Below, in pieces: positions 1 through 10,799 of a DNA stretch of 64,000 nucleotides. A program made the position numbers and the translations under genes. Origin of the DNA: Rotaria sp. Silwood1 (Eukaryota > Rotifera > Eurotatoria > Philodinida > Philodinidae); NCBI GenBank assembly GCA_905250075.1, contig CAJNOP010000010.1, positions 682,001 to 746,000 on the forward strand, read 5' to 3'. Each line of letters opens with the position of its first letter. Positions within the stretch are counted from its first letter, which is position 1. The notes beneath the pieces were generated by a model that saw only the letters and a program-made list of their open reading frames with translations, did not search any database and was not told the DNA's origin.

Positions 1-856
1 CACAAAAAAGCATTTTTCAGAGGAAAAGTTTTTCGATGAAAAATGCCCGAAAGAAACTCTTGCCTTCATTTTTCCGAAAAAAATTTTTTCTTCAAATTTG
101 TTGTGTTCAATATTATTCAAGGTAATTTAATGTACTGACTCCGAATATACTGATTTTGTCGATTAAGTCTTTGTCTAAAGCGAGGAAAATTTTGTTTTCT
201 TTTCGAAACCGGTTATGCTGTCCAAGAGTGTTTGCGATAAAATGTATGAGAAATAATAGATAGAAGAAAAACAAATATTATTTGTTTTCCTCAGAAGTTA
301 ATCACAAATTAAAAAATATTTTTCACCATAGGACAGAGGTCAGCTTGAAAATTCAAAAAATATAGTTGGTTTGTTTGTCAAATAGTTTAGTTTTGTTATA
401 TATCAATTTTCTCGGTGACAATACAGTTTTTGAACTAGTTGTTCGGTAGCTGTTGTTTCAGTTTCTTTGCTGATTGTAATAAAGTTATTTATACTATTGG
501 ATAGATTATATTTCGCAGTATATACCTCCATATTTCAATGTTGCAAAAAAAAAGTTGCTTTTCAGTTTTAGCTAAACAATCACCTACACGCATACTGGGA
601 GGGGGGGGGGGGCGGGGTACTCACAATTTTGCGAAAATTTGCACTTCACGCAGCGAAGTTCCAACATTTTATTTATTTTTTTTGCTAATCAAATCTAAAA
701 AAGGATAGCTCTCGACAAATTCTATCAACCTCCGTAAATTTGAACCTTCTCATAGACAATAGTACCACTGATTATTTATATTTACTTTACTTCTTCACTC
801 ATAATCAATATTCATATGATATAAAATATTAAATAAATTATTCTAGATACATATTC
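1..856. other. Noncoding 5' edge of window
   Basis: AT-rich sequence with no open frame of coding character. It holds A/T homopolymer runs and one striking G-run, listed separately. The last 100 bases before the F-box start codon are plain AT-rich DNA with no clear TATA box. Confidence 0.6.
597..617. repeat. Poly-G tract
   Basis: GGGA is followed by twelve consecutive G, then C and GGGG, in otherwise very AT-rich DNA. The tract could form a G-quadruplex and its length may be unstable or mis-assembled. No matching transposon end was found nearby. Confidence 0.8.
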
Positions 857-3800
857 ATGACCAAAATAATCTCAAAATTCGAACATCTTCCTAATGAACT
901 TTTACTCGATATATTGGCATATTGTCGTCCACGAGATTTATTTATATCATTATTTAATCTTAATCAACGTTTAAATACACTAATATATAGTCAATCAATA
1001 AATATTGATTTAGGTAATGCACTACCAAAATATTTACTTGATGTTTATTATAAATCCGTTTTATATAATGCACGTGAACAAATATATTGTTTACGATTAT
1101 CAGACACATATGGACGTTTAAATCGTTTTGTTATAAATATTAAACAATTAGATATCGATTTTGAAATAAGAAAAAATATACTTAATCGAGTTAAATATTT
1201 AATTTTATGGGATCCAATTATGACAAGTCTTCATGAAATATTAAATTATGTAAATAATCTTGAATATTTTCATGTTACATCAATAGGAACAGCACGACAA
1301 ACACCAAATTTTTCTGATAGATTACTTAAAAGATTATTTGAAATGAAAACACTTAAACGACTTTATTTAGCATTACATGACTCTATTATATTCAATACTG
1401 ATATAGGTAAATATGATTTTATTTAATAAGCAAATATTGTTTTTTTTTTTTCATATTTTAATTTATTAGATATAAATACATCAATTGTTCAATTAACATT
1501 AAATGGATGTTATATGCAACATTTAGCACCGTTACTTCGTCGATTACCTAATATTCAAAAACTTAATATTATGTGTTACAATCGACCAAATCTTTTTTCC
1601 GTAAATGCAGAAAATTTCGATTATAGTCTATATGATGGACTTGCTGATTGTGTACCATATTTAACACATTTGATATTGCATGTTACTCATACTCCATTTT
1701 TCGAAATAAAGACTCTTCTTCAGCAATTATCTAAACTTATTAAATTTTCATTTTCATCACTTCTGATCGATGATTATTCGAATGGTTTGAATTGGGAAAA
1801 TCTTATTACAAATTATTTACCAAATTTACAAAAATTTAGTTTATTTCTGAATGAAGCGCAAATTCCAACACGTACTCAAGTTGATCTTCTTAAAATGATA
1901 CAATCATTTTCCAGTCCTTTTTGGCATCGATGGCCAGTTGTTATTGAATATTATATTGATTCAATATCAAAAAAACATCTCATATTATATACACTACCCA
2001 GTCAAAAGGATAGTATACGAACATATTTGTATGGAGTACAAACACAAACAACAAAAGGAATATTTAATGATGATTATTTAAAGTAAGAAAACGAATAAAG
2101 AAAATCGTCAGATTTAATGGCTTATCCTGCATTAGGATACCATGTATTTAGCTTTTTAGAGCAATTTGCAGTGTATCGAATGATATATAGGCAATTAAGT
2201 TTTTTCATAATTTTTATGTGCTAAGGGTTGATATGCTAGTTATAATGCTTGAAGCATATTATAGGGTATTCATAGAAATTGATGCAGCCAATAAGAAATT
2301 TATTTTAAAACATAATTCGATACAGTTATAGATGTTCTTCAATTTTCTATAAGCAGTAATTTTCATTGTTGCTTTCTTCGTACTTCAAAATTGTTCGTTT
2401 TTTTTAGGCCTAGGTTACTTCTTTACTATACGAAATTCCAGTGTGTTCAACTCTGAGCCACATAGCAAGTATATATAATGTGAAACTTTCGCAAAAACTT
2501 ACATTCTATCGAGCTCTATGTATTTCATAGATAAGATTTTTTGAAACAGTAATGAATTATTGTCAATTTACAAGACTGTCTCGTAGATTAGCCTATTTTC
2601 CTATATGAAAGAATCAGAACATGGACGATATGTTAACAATATTCAAGGGTACTATTAAAAATGTTTATGCTTCAATAATCAGCACAGCGTCTGTGATGAA
2701 ATGATACAAACAACTCCTTTGTAAATAGAAAAAAATTGTTGATCTCAGAGACTCCCTCGTCCCAAGAGGAGTACGGATGTAGTGTTGCAGAAAGAAGTCT
2801 GTTATTTTAATTATTTCTTTTTCAAACTTTTATTCCAAGAATTTCGACTTGATTTTTACATGAAACTCAACAAGAGTTCATAAACATCTCATATTAATTT
2901 CAAAATTAAGTTTTTCCCATGTATCCGTACCTTCTTCTTTAGTCTCGAGACGAAAAGTTGTTTTTTTTTTCATTTATAAAGGAGTTATTTATATCAGTTT
3001 AATCGAGATGCTGTGCTGATTATTAATGCATAAAAAATTTTATCAGAACCATTGATTATTGTTAAAATATAGTCAATATACCAGTTTCATGAGATAGGAA
3101 AATAAACTATTCTAAGAAACACTCTTACTAGTTGACAACCAGTCTCTGCTATTTCAAAAGATCTTATTTGTAACACATATAGAATTCGGTACTGCGAAAG
3201 GTTTTGAGAAAGTTTTGGCGTTGGTACTCACTTATTCTGTGGCATGTATAAATAAGAAAAAGAGATTATTTTTAAGGGTGAAGACGGCAAAGATTGAAAC
3301 TATTGATCATAGAAAATTGAACAGCACTTATAAGTATATCGAACTGAGTTTAAAAAAGTTTTCACAACTTTATTATGGAACATCTTAGGAACATCAATGT
3401 CTATGAATACCCTAAAATATCCTTCAAGCAGTATAACCAATATATTGACTTTCAGAACAGGAAAGTTTTCATAAAACTTGAATTCTTATAAGCAATTCGA
3501 TGTGCCGTGATTCTCTCTACAAAAACCATATATATTCAGCAATTTGCTTTAGGGCAATCCACTAAATCCGGTGAAGCTCTTTTGTACATAATTACTTTCT
3601 TTTTGTTTTAGCTGTAATAAAGTAGTAAAAAACTTAGATTATAAAAAGGTATATGAACTTCATTTTACTCTTCATTCAAACCCACCATCAAATATTCTGT
3701 TACCGGATCGTATTTATACAAATCTCAAATCACTTTCATTTTCATCAGAATTAACCGATCCAGGATCGTATGATGCAGATATTGTTTTAAATGATCTTAC

Positions 3801-4357
3801 AAAAATATTTTCAACATCCGCACTTGCAAATATCAAACGCATTTATTTATACCATCGAATTTATCCAATAAATTTTCGTATATATATAAATAGAAAATTT
3901 TTCATAAAGCTCCATTCATAATTGTCTCTTTTTTTTGTTTCTAGTTTCAAAATTATTAAACCTATTACCAAATGTACAAAGCCTTCGAATAGATGCATCC
4001 TTATTTAATATTTCAACAGTATTTACTCGTATTACAAGTTTAACAATCGATTTTAATTCGAATGTTATGTGTAAAACAACAGATATTCTTCGTCAAATGG
4101 GTACTTTTCTACCTAATATACGCTATCTTTATTTTGAATTAAAAGATGCCCAAGACATCTACATTTTTCTTATATATTGTCTTCGAAAACTTGAACATCT
4201 ATTAGATATTCATGTAACACTTCACGAACCAGATGTGCGTATTGATCAACAAGCCTTTGTATCATGGTTTAATGATTATAAATTGTTAAATGGGTTAAAC
4301 AACAAAGTCCAAGTTGAATTTGGAGGAGGAGATAACCGTTTTCATATTTCATTGTGA
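857..4357 (+). CDS. F-box / leucine-rich-repeat-like protein, four exons
   Basis: Exons read as 857-1406, 1470-2082, 3612-3877 and 3945-4357. The introns are GTAAAT...TTAG (63 nt), GTAAGA...TTAG (1,529 nt) and GTATAT...CTAG (67 nt), and frame is kept at every junction, giving about 613 residues. Residues near 10-50 hold an F-box core (HLPNELLLDILAYCRPRDL), which in this family binds Skp1 of an SCF ubiquitin ligase. The rest repeats leucine-spaced motifs such as LPNIQKLNI, LPNLQKFSL, LPNVQSLRI and LPNIRYLYF, as in irregular LRR or FBXL-type substrate-binding regions. The ATG at 857 starts right at the F-box. Without splicing the gene would look like three separate short frames. The large second intron is filled by a long palindrome. 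The substrate is unknown. The fold assignment is firm and the exon joins are probable. Confidence 0.82.
2115..3575. repeat. Long imperfect palindrome filling intron 2 of the F-box gene
   Basis: The two halves are diverged reverse complements meeting near 2850. Matching landmarks are CTTGAAGCATATTATAGGGT (2249) with its complement near 3400-3435, the CCTATTTTCCTATATGAAA region (2590) with 3090-3105, and AATAATCAGCACAGCGTCTG (2673) with GCTGTGCTGATTATTAATGC near 3010. Arms are about 700 bp and perhaps three-quarters identical. No open frame lies inside. It is most simply an old foldback or MITE-type insertion that enlarged the intron. Confidence 0.78.
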
Positions 4358-4655
4358 TATATTGTAAAAAAAATATAAAATAAGAATAAAATTTCGTTTT
4401 TGTATTTAATAAAAAAGTTAATTCTATTCGAATTTTTGTTATATAAAAAGAACTTAGCATTCATTATTCAATCTATTTAATGAAGTTCAAACAAATTTTG
4501 TTCTTGTTCAAAAAGCACAACAGTACGTATCCATTTGAAAATAGAAAGGAATTGAATCAATTAATAAATGAAAGTACGAAAAGAACTATATAACAGCTTC
4601 AGAATTCATTGAATTATATATAAGATATCATGATTTAGTACGTAATTAAAGTTTT
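4358..4655. other. 3' flank of the F-box gene
   Basis: AT-rich DNA directly after the stop codon. AATAAAA-type polyadenylation hexamers occur about 30-50 nt downstream of the stop, which suits the 3' end of a short transcript. Nothing else is recognisable. Confidence 0.5.
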
Positions 4656-5720
4656 TTGAAAAATATTCTTTCCATAATCACTTACGTACGTATATTATAA
4701 AAAGATTGTCAAAAATAGGTTTAATTATGTCGTCAATATCATTAGCACAATTCATGTGAAAAAATACTTCTCAGCATTTAATAATATGCAATATTTTATT
4801 TCTTCGTTTTTTTTGATTGATTAAAAATCTTTACAATATTTTTGTCTTATTGAAAACTATTTTAGCGTAATCAATTGGTAAAATTGTTTTTACTAATTAC
4901 TGTATTGTTACTTTGTATTATAAATTAAGTTTTTAAGATGCTGGAAATATAAAGTTAAAGTAGACTTTGTTTTTCTTGTTTTTTTACATATGACTAGATA
5001 CAGCATGATAAGCTGATCAAGTATATATGTGTTTTCATTTTTTTTCCTACAGTAAGTTTTTTTTTTTTTGAAGGGAATTTTTCCGTTATGCCAATGACCC
5101 ACTTTCTTCAAAAACAAAGAGATCACTTTTCGATAAACGACAAATTGTCAGTTTTTGTTTTCGTGCGAATTTCAAAATTGTTTGTTTTAAGTCAAGCATG
5201 AAACACTGAATCTATGAAAATTATCTATACAATGATTTTCCTAGGTTCAGTTTTTTACGTTGCATCTGAAATCAAACACTTTTAAAATTTTAAAGAAATA
5301 AAAATATCGACAATTTGTGAGCTACCAAAGAATTGACTTATTTTTCAGAAAAAAACGCAATTTTTTTCCTTAAAAAACTCATTTCAAAAAAACAAGTGAA
5401 AACAGATATGTTCTTGATCAGGTCATAACGCTATATCTAGCCATGTGTAAAAAACAAGAAAAAAAATAGTCTGATGTAGTTTTGTATTTCTGGTACCTTA
5501 CATACAATCCAACACAGACATCCGTCTTTTAGTGTAAATTAAAAATAATAATTATACAATCATTTGTAATAATTCATTTTTTAAGAATCTGCTATTTTTT
5601 CCTAGGATTGATCAATATTTATTGGCTCACATTGTCAAAATTATCTTAGACAAATAACTATATTCATCATCCTATTTTTCTTGCTATCTTCATTTACATT
5701 TTACACACTATTCCAAGTTT
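4656..5720. repeat. Direct repeat, copy 1 (interrupted)
   Basis: Sequence at 4656-4935 and 5501-5720 matches 6567-6970 in the same orientation. Examples are AAAAAGATTGTCAAAAATAGG against AAAAAGATTATCAAAAGTAGG, TACTAATTACTGTATTGTTA against TACTAATTATTGTATTGTCA, and AATTATACAATCATTTGTA in both. This copy is split by the foldback element at 4936-5498 and has a further stretch of about 140 bp that the other copy lacks. Confidence 0.75.
4936..5498. mobile_element. Foldback MITE with TA target-site duplication
   Basis: The left end AGATGCTGGAAATATAAAG and the complement of the right end, AGGTACCAGAAATACAAAA, form a terminal inverted repeat. The arms continue inward: TTTTACATATGACTAGATAC matches the complement of the region near 5430-5450. 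The element is flanked by TA at 4934-4935 and TA at 5499-5500. The other copy of the surrounding direct repeat has a single TA at 6871-6872 and no insert, which fixes both ends. No transposase frame is present. TA targeting suggests mobilisation by a Tc1/mariner-like or similar transposase, which is inference. Confidence 0.82.
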
Positions 5721-6566
5721 GATATTTTTTGTACACAACTAGTTATGAAGTATACACAGTGGATTATAAATAATACTATGATAAAAAACTAACATATCTT
5801 CACTTCGGTTTGTTCAAATGCAATGAATCTTTGATTAATGATAGAAGTTTGTCTAACGCTTTGTTTTCATACAAATAAAGTAAAGAAATACTACTGCTAC
5901 GTAATACTTTTGACCTCATCACAAAAAAAATTTTTACCTATTGTGCTCCAGTAAGAAACATATATATCAAGCGTTTCATAGATAATTTTCAGTTGTTATC
6001 TAAGAAAATAAGAAGAAGAAACCAAAATGAACTTTATGAACGATATTATATTGATGCACATAGAGCAATTTCTTTCAAAACTATTTAGTTTACATGCTGA
6101 AATTCATGCCCCATCAGTAAAACACACAGCCACAGTTATTTGAATACTACAACATCAGTTTCTTCTCAAAAACCAACGTTATACTTTTGAAAATTCGAAA
6201 TTTTGTAACCGTAGACGTTTAAAGCAATTAGTTCTGTAAATTTGATCTATGCTCATCAATATAATATCATTCATAAACATTCAAATCTTCGTATATATAT
6301 TGCTGACTTGGTAACAGATAACATCACTTTCATGATATTAACAATAGTACCTGATAATAGTATTTGCTCACCTTATCCGCATGAAAAAAATGATTTGAAT
6401 AAGCTTCTATCACGAATCAAAAACTAAGGCTATCTGATTGAAACAAAGCGGAAATATTTCATTCTTTTTTATCATAATATTATGTAGGCTCATCTTGTAT
6501 AATAGTTTTAGGAAAAAGTGGCTTGAAATAAGACTCTGTGATTTAGTATATACTTAAAGCTATCTA
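5721..6566. other. Noncoding spacer with a weak small ORF
   Basis: Mostly AT-rich DNA without recognisable features. An open frame of 61 codons lies at 6242-6427, and a short open stretch rich in E, Y and R lies near 6020-6090. Neither resembles a known family, so they are not annotated as genes. Confidence 0.4.
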
Positions 6567-6970
6567 TAATATTCTTTACAAAATTATTTCGACATATAAA
6601 TTGTAAAAAGATTATCAAAAGTAGGTTATACTACGTCTTCGTTATGATTAGCGCAATTTCTGTGAAAACATGTTTCAATGATTTACAATACCCCATAATT
6701 TACTTCTTCTTGTTTTTTGGATTCATTAGGAGTCTTCACAATATTTTTTTACTTGTTTAGTGAAAGTCATTTCAATGTGATAAATCCGCTTTCTATTGAA
6801 AAATGACATCGATTAGTAGTATTATTTTACTAATTATTGTATTGTCACTTTGTATTGTTAATCAAGCTTTTACATAAAATCCCACACAGATACTCGTCTG
6901 CTAAGGCATAAAATGAAAAACGACAATTATACAATCATTTGTATTTTACACACTTCCAAGTTTTATGTCT
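6567..6970. repeat. Direct repeat, copy 2 (empty site for the foldback)
   Basis: Diverged copy of 4656-4935 plus 5501-5720, about 1.9 kb downstream in direct orientation. At 6861-6880 it reads through ATCAAGCTTTTACATAAAAT with a single TA where the other copy carries the 563-bp insert. Confidence 0.75.
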
Positions 6971-7612
6971 ACTGCTCTTCAATTCACCACTGATCAGAAG
7001 TCATTCATAAAAGACACCAACTAGAGCCCATCAAATCCAAATGTTCGGATCCGGACTGTGTCGAAACGTACTTCGACACTCACAATCAAATTTTCTAATC
7101 AAAATTGAATAATCATCCTGAAGATACGAATTGCTTTCTTTCCGGTTTCTTTCGTAACAGTTCAGTAAATAGATATATCAAAAATAGAAATGAAAACATG
7201 TGTTGTATAAATAGTAACAGCAAAAAATATAATCTATTCAAAAGTTTTGTTCTTTTTTTTTGAATACATTCGATTTTAATTAGCAGAAAATCGTAAGAAA
7301 ATGAAGTGCCATACCAATGATATTCGAAAATTCTATGTAACTGCTTCACTAAATAACTAATTGCTTATGTACCATAATATCGAATTATTTCATCATCGCA
7401 TTCATATTTAGCTGATTTCCTATTTTAAAATGTTCTTTAAAACTAACTAATCTTGAAAACTTTGCTGAAAGTTCAGAAACGTCTGAAACCCATCCAGTCA
7501 GTTCAGTTTTAACGGACTCCCTCTTCGTTCTTTACCTCGATGTTCTTTATGGAGTATATGATATACTATATGAACAATGCTATTTATGTTTTCTTATTGA
7601 AATTTCGGTGAC

Positions 7613-7890
7613 ATGATAAGACATCAAGTGTGAGTAACTGGGTAGATATTAGTTGGACAACTAACTGCTATGATGCTAACACAAGTAACATTTTCAGTTG
7701 TTTGATCCAAATGATTCTGCTCGAATAGCAGTTGAATAATTAATATCAACTATTACTTTATCTTAATTTTATACCAGATTTGTAGTAAGTTATATTATTG
7801 TATTGAATCTTTTTTTTGTTGCTGTTGCCCTAGAGCGATTTCTATGTATTTGTTAATAAGAATTATTTTCAATCTCGAAGAAGACGGGCT
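7613..7890 (+). pseudogene. Truncated rhodopsin-like receptor pseudogene
   Basis: This is the decayed 3' part of a receptor closely related to the one at 20519. Shared stretches are ATAAGACATCAA, GACAACTAACTGCTATGAT (receptor: RQLTAM, start of TM6) and GATCCAAATGATTCTGCTCG (DPNDS..RIAVE, before TM7). After an intron-like stretch ending CCCTAG come TTTCTATGTATTTG (FYVF) and an arginine-rich tail. In-frame stops follow the IAVE motif, most of TM6 is deleted, and the N-terminal five helices are missing. It is a dead copy of the local receptor family. Confidence 0.8.
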
Positions 7891-8499
7891 TAATGCCTTG
7901 TAATAATGTTTTTCGAATGTTGCAGATTCAAAACTTGAAAAAATGATAATATTACACAGGTATCTTTTTTCTATGCAGGATACAGTCGATAGCTACATGT
8001 ATTGTGTTATTTACTTCTCATTTTTTTGTCTTCATGAAAACGAGAATACAATCGCAAAACTTCTACAATGATGCATACAAAAATAAAATTCAAATAAATG
8101 TTAATAGTTCATAAGTGCTTTTCTTCTGTTAGTGTCCACGTGACCCGGTTTTGATTGTTCATCGAAATAGCAGCAGTAAAGTTTGCATACTATGCTTAAC
8201 TTACAGCTAGTATGTGTAGTCTTAATTTGTATATACATTACTAACCAGAAGTTTCCTCTCTCTCTCTGATCTTAGTTCGTATGAGAGTTGAATGTCTAAA
8301 AATTGCTCTGCAAGGAGTCCACTGAGAGTGTACATTAGAGGTCATATTAATACCAAAAACACTCAAGCTAGAATGGAGTTAACAGATTTGGCGTTCACGA
8401 TCATTGTTAATTTCGTAACTCGAGAAAAGATAAAATTTTTGAGTTGTCCATTTCCTTATTTTGTAGCAGTGCGTTATAGCTATATCTAATGCAAATGTT

Positions 8500-9410
8500 A
8501 TTGAAATTGATCAAGCTATTAATTAACTAAACCACTCTTACCGAGAACATGGATACAGAAAAAAAGTCATAGAATTCGATTGAACGACCAATAACTCAGC
8601 GATAGTTTGATGAATCAATCGGAAATTTTCAGTCTTTCTACCAAATGAAGCAATGATCATCATTTATCAAAATTTATCTCAGAAAATCGTTCTAGATTGT
8701 TTTAGAGTTTTATAGAACAAAAGAACCCATCTTGTTCTAGACATCTATGAAGTTCTTTGTGGCAATTTTATAGCAAATAATGGTATATAAGGATATGGCT
8801 TTGATTATGTTCTAGAAAAATTATGTTTTTTTAGGCTGTATAAGATAGTTACTACAGATGACTACACTTTATATTATCTAGTGCAGTTTTTAACATAATG
8901 ATCAGCAACTTCAGTCGTCATATTGTGTGATTCAACGACGATAGCTAAGTTTTTTTTTCTATTAACTTCGAACTGCCCGAAACAGTTTTTCTAATGAAAT
9001 TTTGACTAGCAAAAAATGTTGCTCTCTTTTGCAGAAAAGTAGCAAAACCATAGGCTTACAGCTTTACAGCTTTTTTTTTAGGGCACAATATGAGTAATTG
9101 TTGATCGTTCAGTGTGAAATCATAGCTCAACTCATAATCCTTTATTCCTCAAAAGATGACTTCATTTACTTGTATAATGGAGACTCGCAGCCTTGACAAG
9201 TTCGTAATAGTAATCGATGGTCTTTCTTCCGTTTAGTAAAGCGCTTACTTTTGAAACTTTCAAGAAAGCATGGCCAACTATCAGGGAATACCTTCTGAAA
9301 ATTTTAAATTAATCCATCAAACTATTGCTGAGTCATTAACCGTTCGCAATGGTAATCTATTGTTTTTTTTTGCGTACTAATGTTTTCAGTAAAAATGGGC
9401 TAGTTCGTCA
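8500..9410. repeat. Diverged foldback element
   Basis: Inverted arms meet near 8980. GATAGTTTGATGAATCAATC (about 8602) is answered by ATTAATCCATCAAACTATTG (about 9308), and the CAGCAACTTCAGTCGTCATATTGTG region (8903) by CACAATATGAGTAATTGTTGATCG (9084). No coding content. It lies directly beside the younger hairpin at 9450. Confidence 0.65.
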
Positions 9411-9449
9411 ACAGCTTAATGAACTTCGGTAAAATTTATATCAAAAATA

Positions 9450-9600
9450 TCCCATTGGTACATAAGTTCTGCACGTTTTTTTTTGTTTTGTTAGGCAAAT
9501 TTGAGGCTTTATATCTCGTGACTGGAAAGAGCTCGAGATATAAAGCCTCAAATTTGCCTACAAAACAAAAAAAACGTGCAGAACTTATGTACCAACGGGA
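9450..9600. mobile_element. Near-perfect hairpin MITE, TA flanked
   Basis: Arms of about 65-70 bp are almost identical reverse complements, for example GGCAAATTTGAGGCTTTATA against TATAAAGCCTCAAATTTGCC, with a spacer of only about a dozen bases (GTGACTGGAAAGA region). The ends read TCCCATTGGTACATAAG and CTTATGTACCAACGGGA. Flanks are TA (9448-9449) and TA (9601-9602). The arms differ by very few bases, so the insertion or copy is young. An apparent 77-codon frame across it is a by-product of the hairpin. Confidence 0.85.
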
Positions 9601-9602
9601 TA

Positions 9603-10200
9603 CCTATAATGGATGGCTACAAAATAAGAGAATGGAAACCTCAAAAAATTGATGTCTTCTCGAGTTACGAGATTCACAATGATCATAAATGCTACCTATT
9701 ATAACTCTGTTCTAGATTGAGCGATTTTGATACTGATGCTATCGTTGACCTACATTGTGTGTGGATTTTCTGCAGAATAATTTTCAGATATTCAGTTCTC
9801 ATAGAAGCTAAGGTCCAAGGAGAAGAGTATTTCTGGTCAGTAGTGTAAGTGAGAAAGATAACATATATGCCACTATTATCGATACTACTCACTGATAAGT
9901 AACGAAAGTAAGGAGATGGGTAACGTTGATTAGAAGAATACGTTTAATGACCAACTTTCGATGTATTCTTTTGAAAATATAGATCGCTCAGATAAAATAA
10001 AAATAAAGTATTAAACTAAAAAATAGCACCAATCAAATAAAAGCTTGATCAATTGTGCTTCTACAAATATTATTCCTTTGTTGTCATAAACTTCAAAAAA
10101 TTCTGCAAAGTGCCAGAAATTCAAAATCAAGTCAGATATTTCCTGGTTTTTGTTCACACATGGTGGATTGAGGAAGACGTCAAATATTCTAAAACAAACT
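9603..10200. other. Noncoding spacer
   Basis: No gene, repeat unit or RNA recognised between the hairpin and the LINE remnant. Confidence 0.4.
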
Positions 10201-10204
10201 AATT

Positions 10205-10790
10205 TTTAAATTTTTAAATGAACAGAGTTTTGGCAGTTGCATTCATTCTCTACATCGATGTCTTATTCTGGGTTTTCAGTTTATCCCAATGAGTACTGTG
10301 TGTTTTATCAGTTTTTTATCATCTGTCTTGCATATATGGTCGAACGATTCCATTTATCTTTTCTCTATGATGTCTGTTGTAGTTTTTTGTAGCCATAATC
10401 TTTTCCTGATCTCGATATTTCGCGTCATATCTTTCCAACAGATTCGCAATATCCTTCAATAACATTTCATCTCGAATGGAAGGAGTTTCTTTTTGACAGC
10501 TTTTTAAGAGTCCATATTCCTCAAGCTTATGACAATAAACTCAAGACGCAAGTAGTTAGAATCTTGTGGTTGTTTTCAACTTTTGGTTTTTTGCTACTTC
10601 ATATATTCTGTAAGGCAATCATTGTTCTCATCGCTTTCCCTATTCTTCCTTTGATTGCTTCTGAGTTATTGTTGCTTCTAGGGATTAGGCTGTCAAGACC
10701 CTCAAACTTTGCAATTTTTTCAATCATGTTACCTGTTATCAGGAATTTCTTATCCATGTGTTTATCACCGAATTGGCATAATTGAATACC
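10205..10790 (-). mobile_element. Degenerate LINE reverse-transcriptase C-terminal fragment
   Basis: The minus strand, read from about 10790 downward, encodes the tail of a non-LTR retrotransposon ORF2 with frameshifts and stops. Recognisable pieces in order are KFEGLDSLIPRSNN (the usual 'FKYLGS.I' block), EAIKGRIGKAM, TCVLSLL...WTLKK (usual 'SVLLYGCETWTLKK'), then in a shifted frame LLPFEMKCY.RILRICWKD and KRQMESFDHICKTDDKKL (usual 'KRRQLRFFGHICRMDD.RL'). These blocks belong to the region after the RT palm in RTE/Jockey-like elements. At least five in-frame stops and a frameshift make it a fossil. The 5' part of the element is absent here. Confidence 0.78.
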
Positions 10791-10799
10791 CTATTTTTG

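Noticed and set aside
6242-6427. 61-codon frame after the F-box gene
   Set aside because: No similarity to the F-box C-terminus or another family, and no splice partners.
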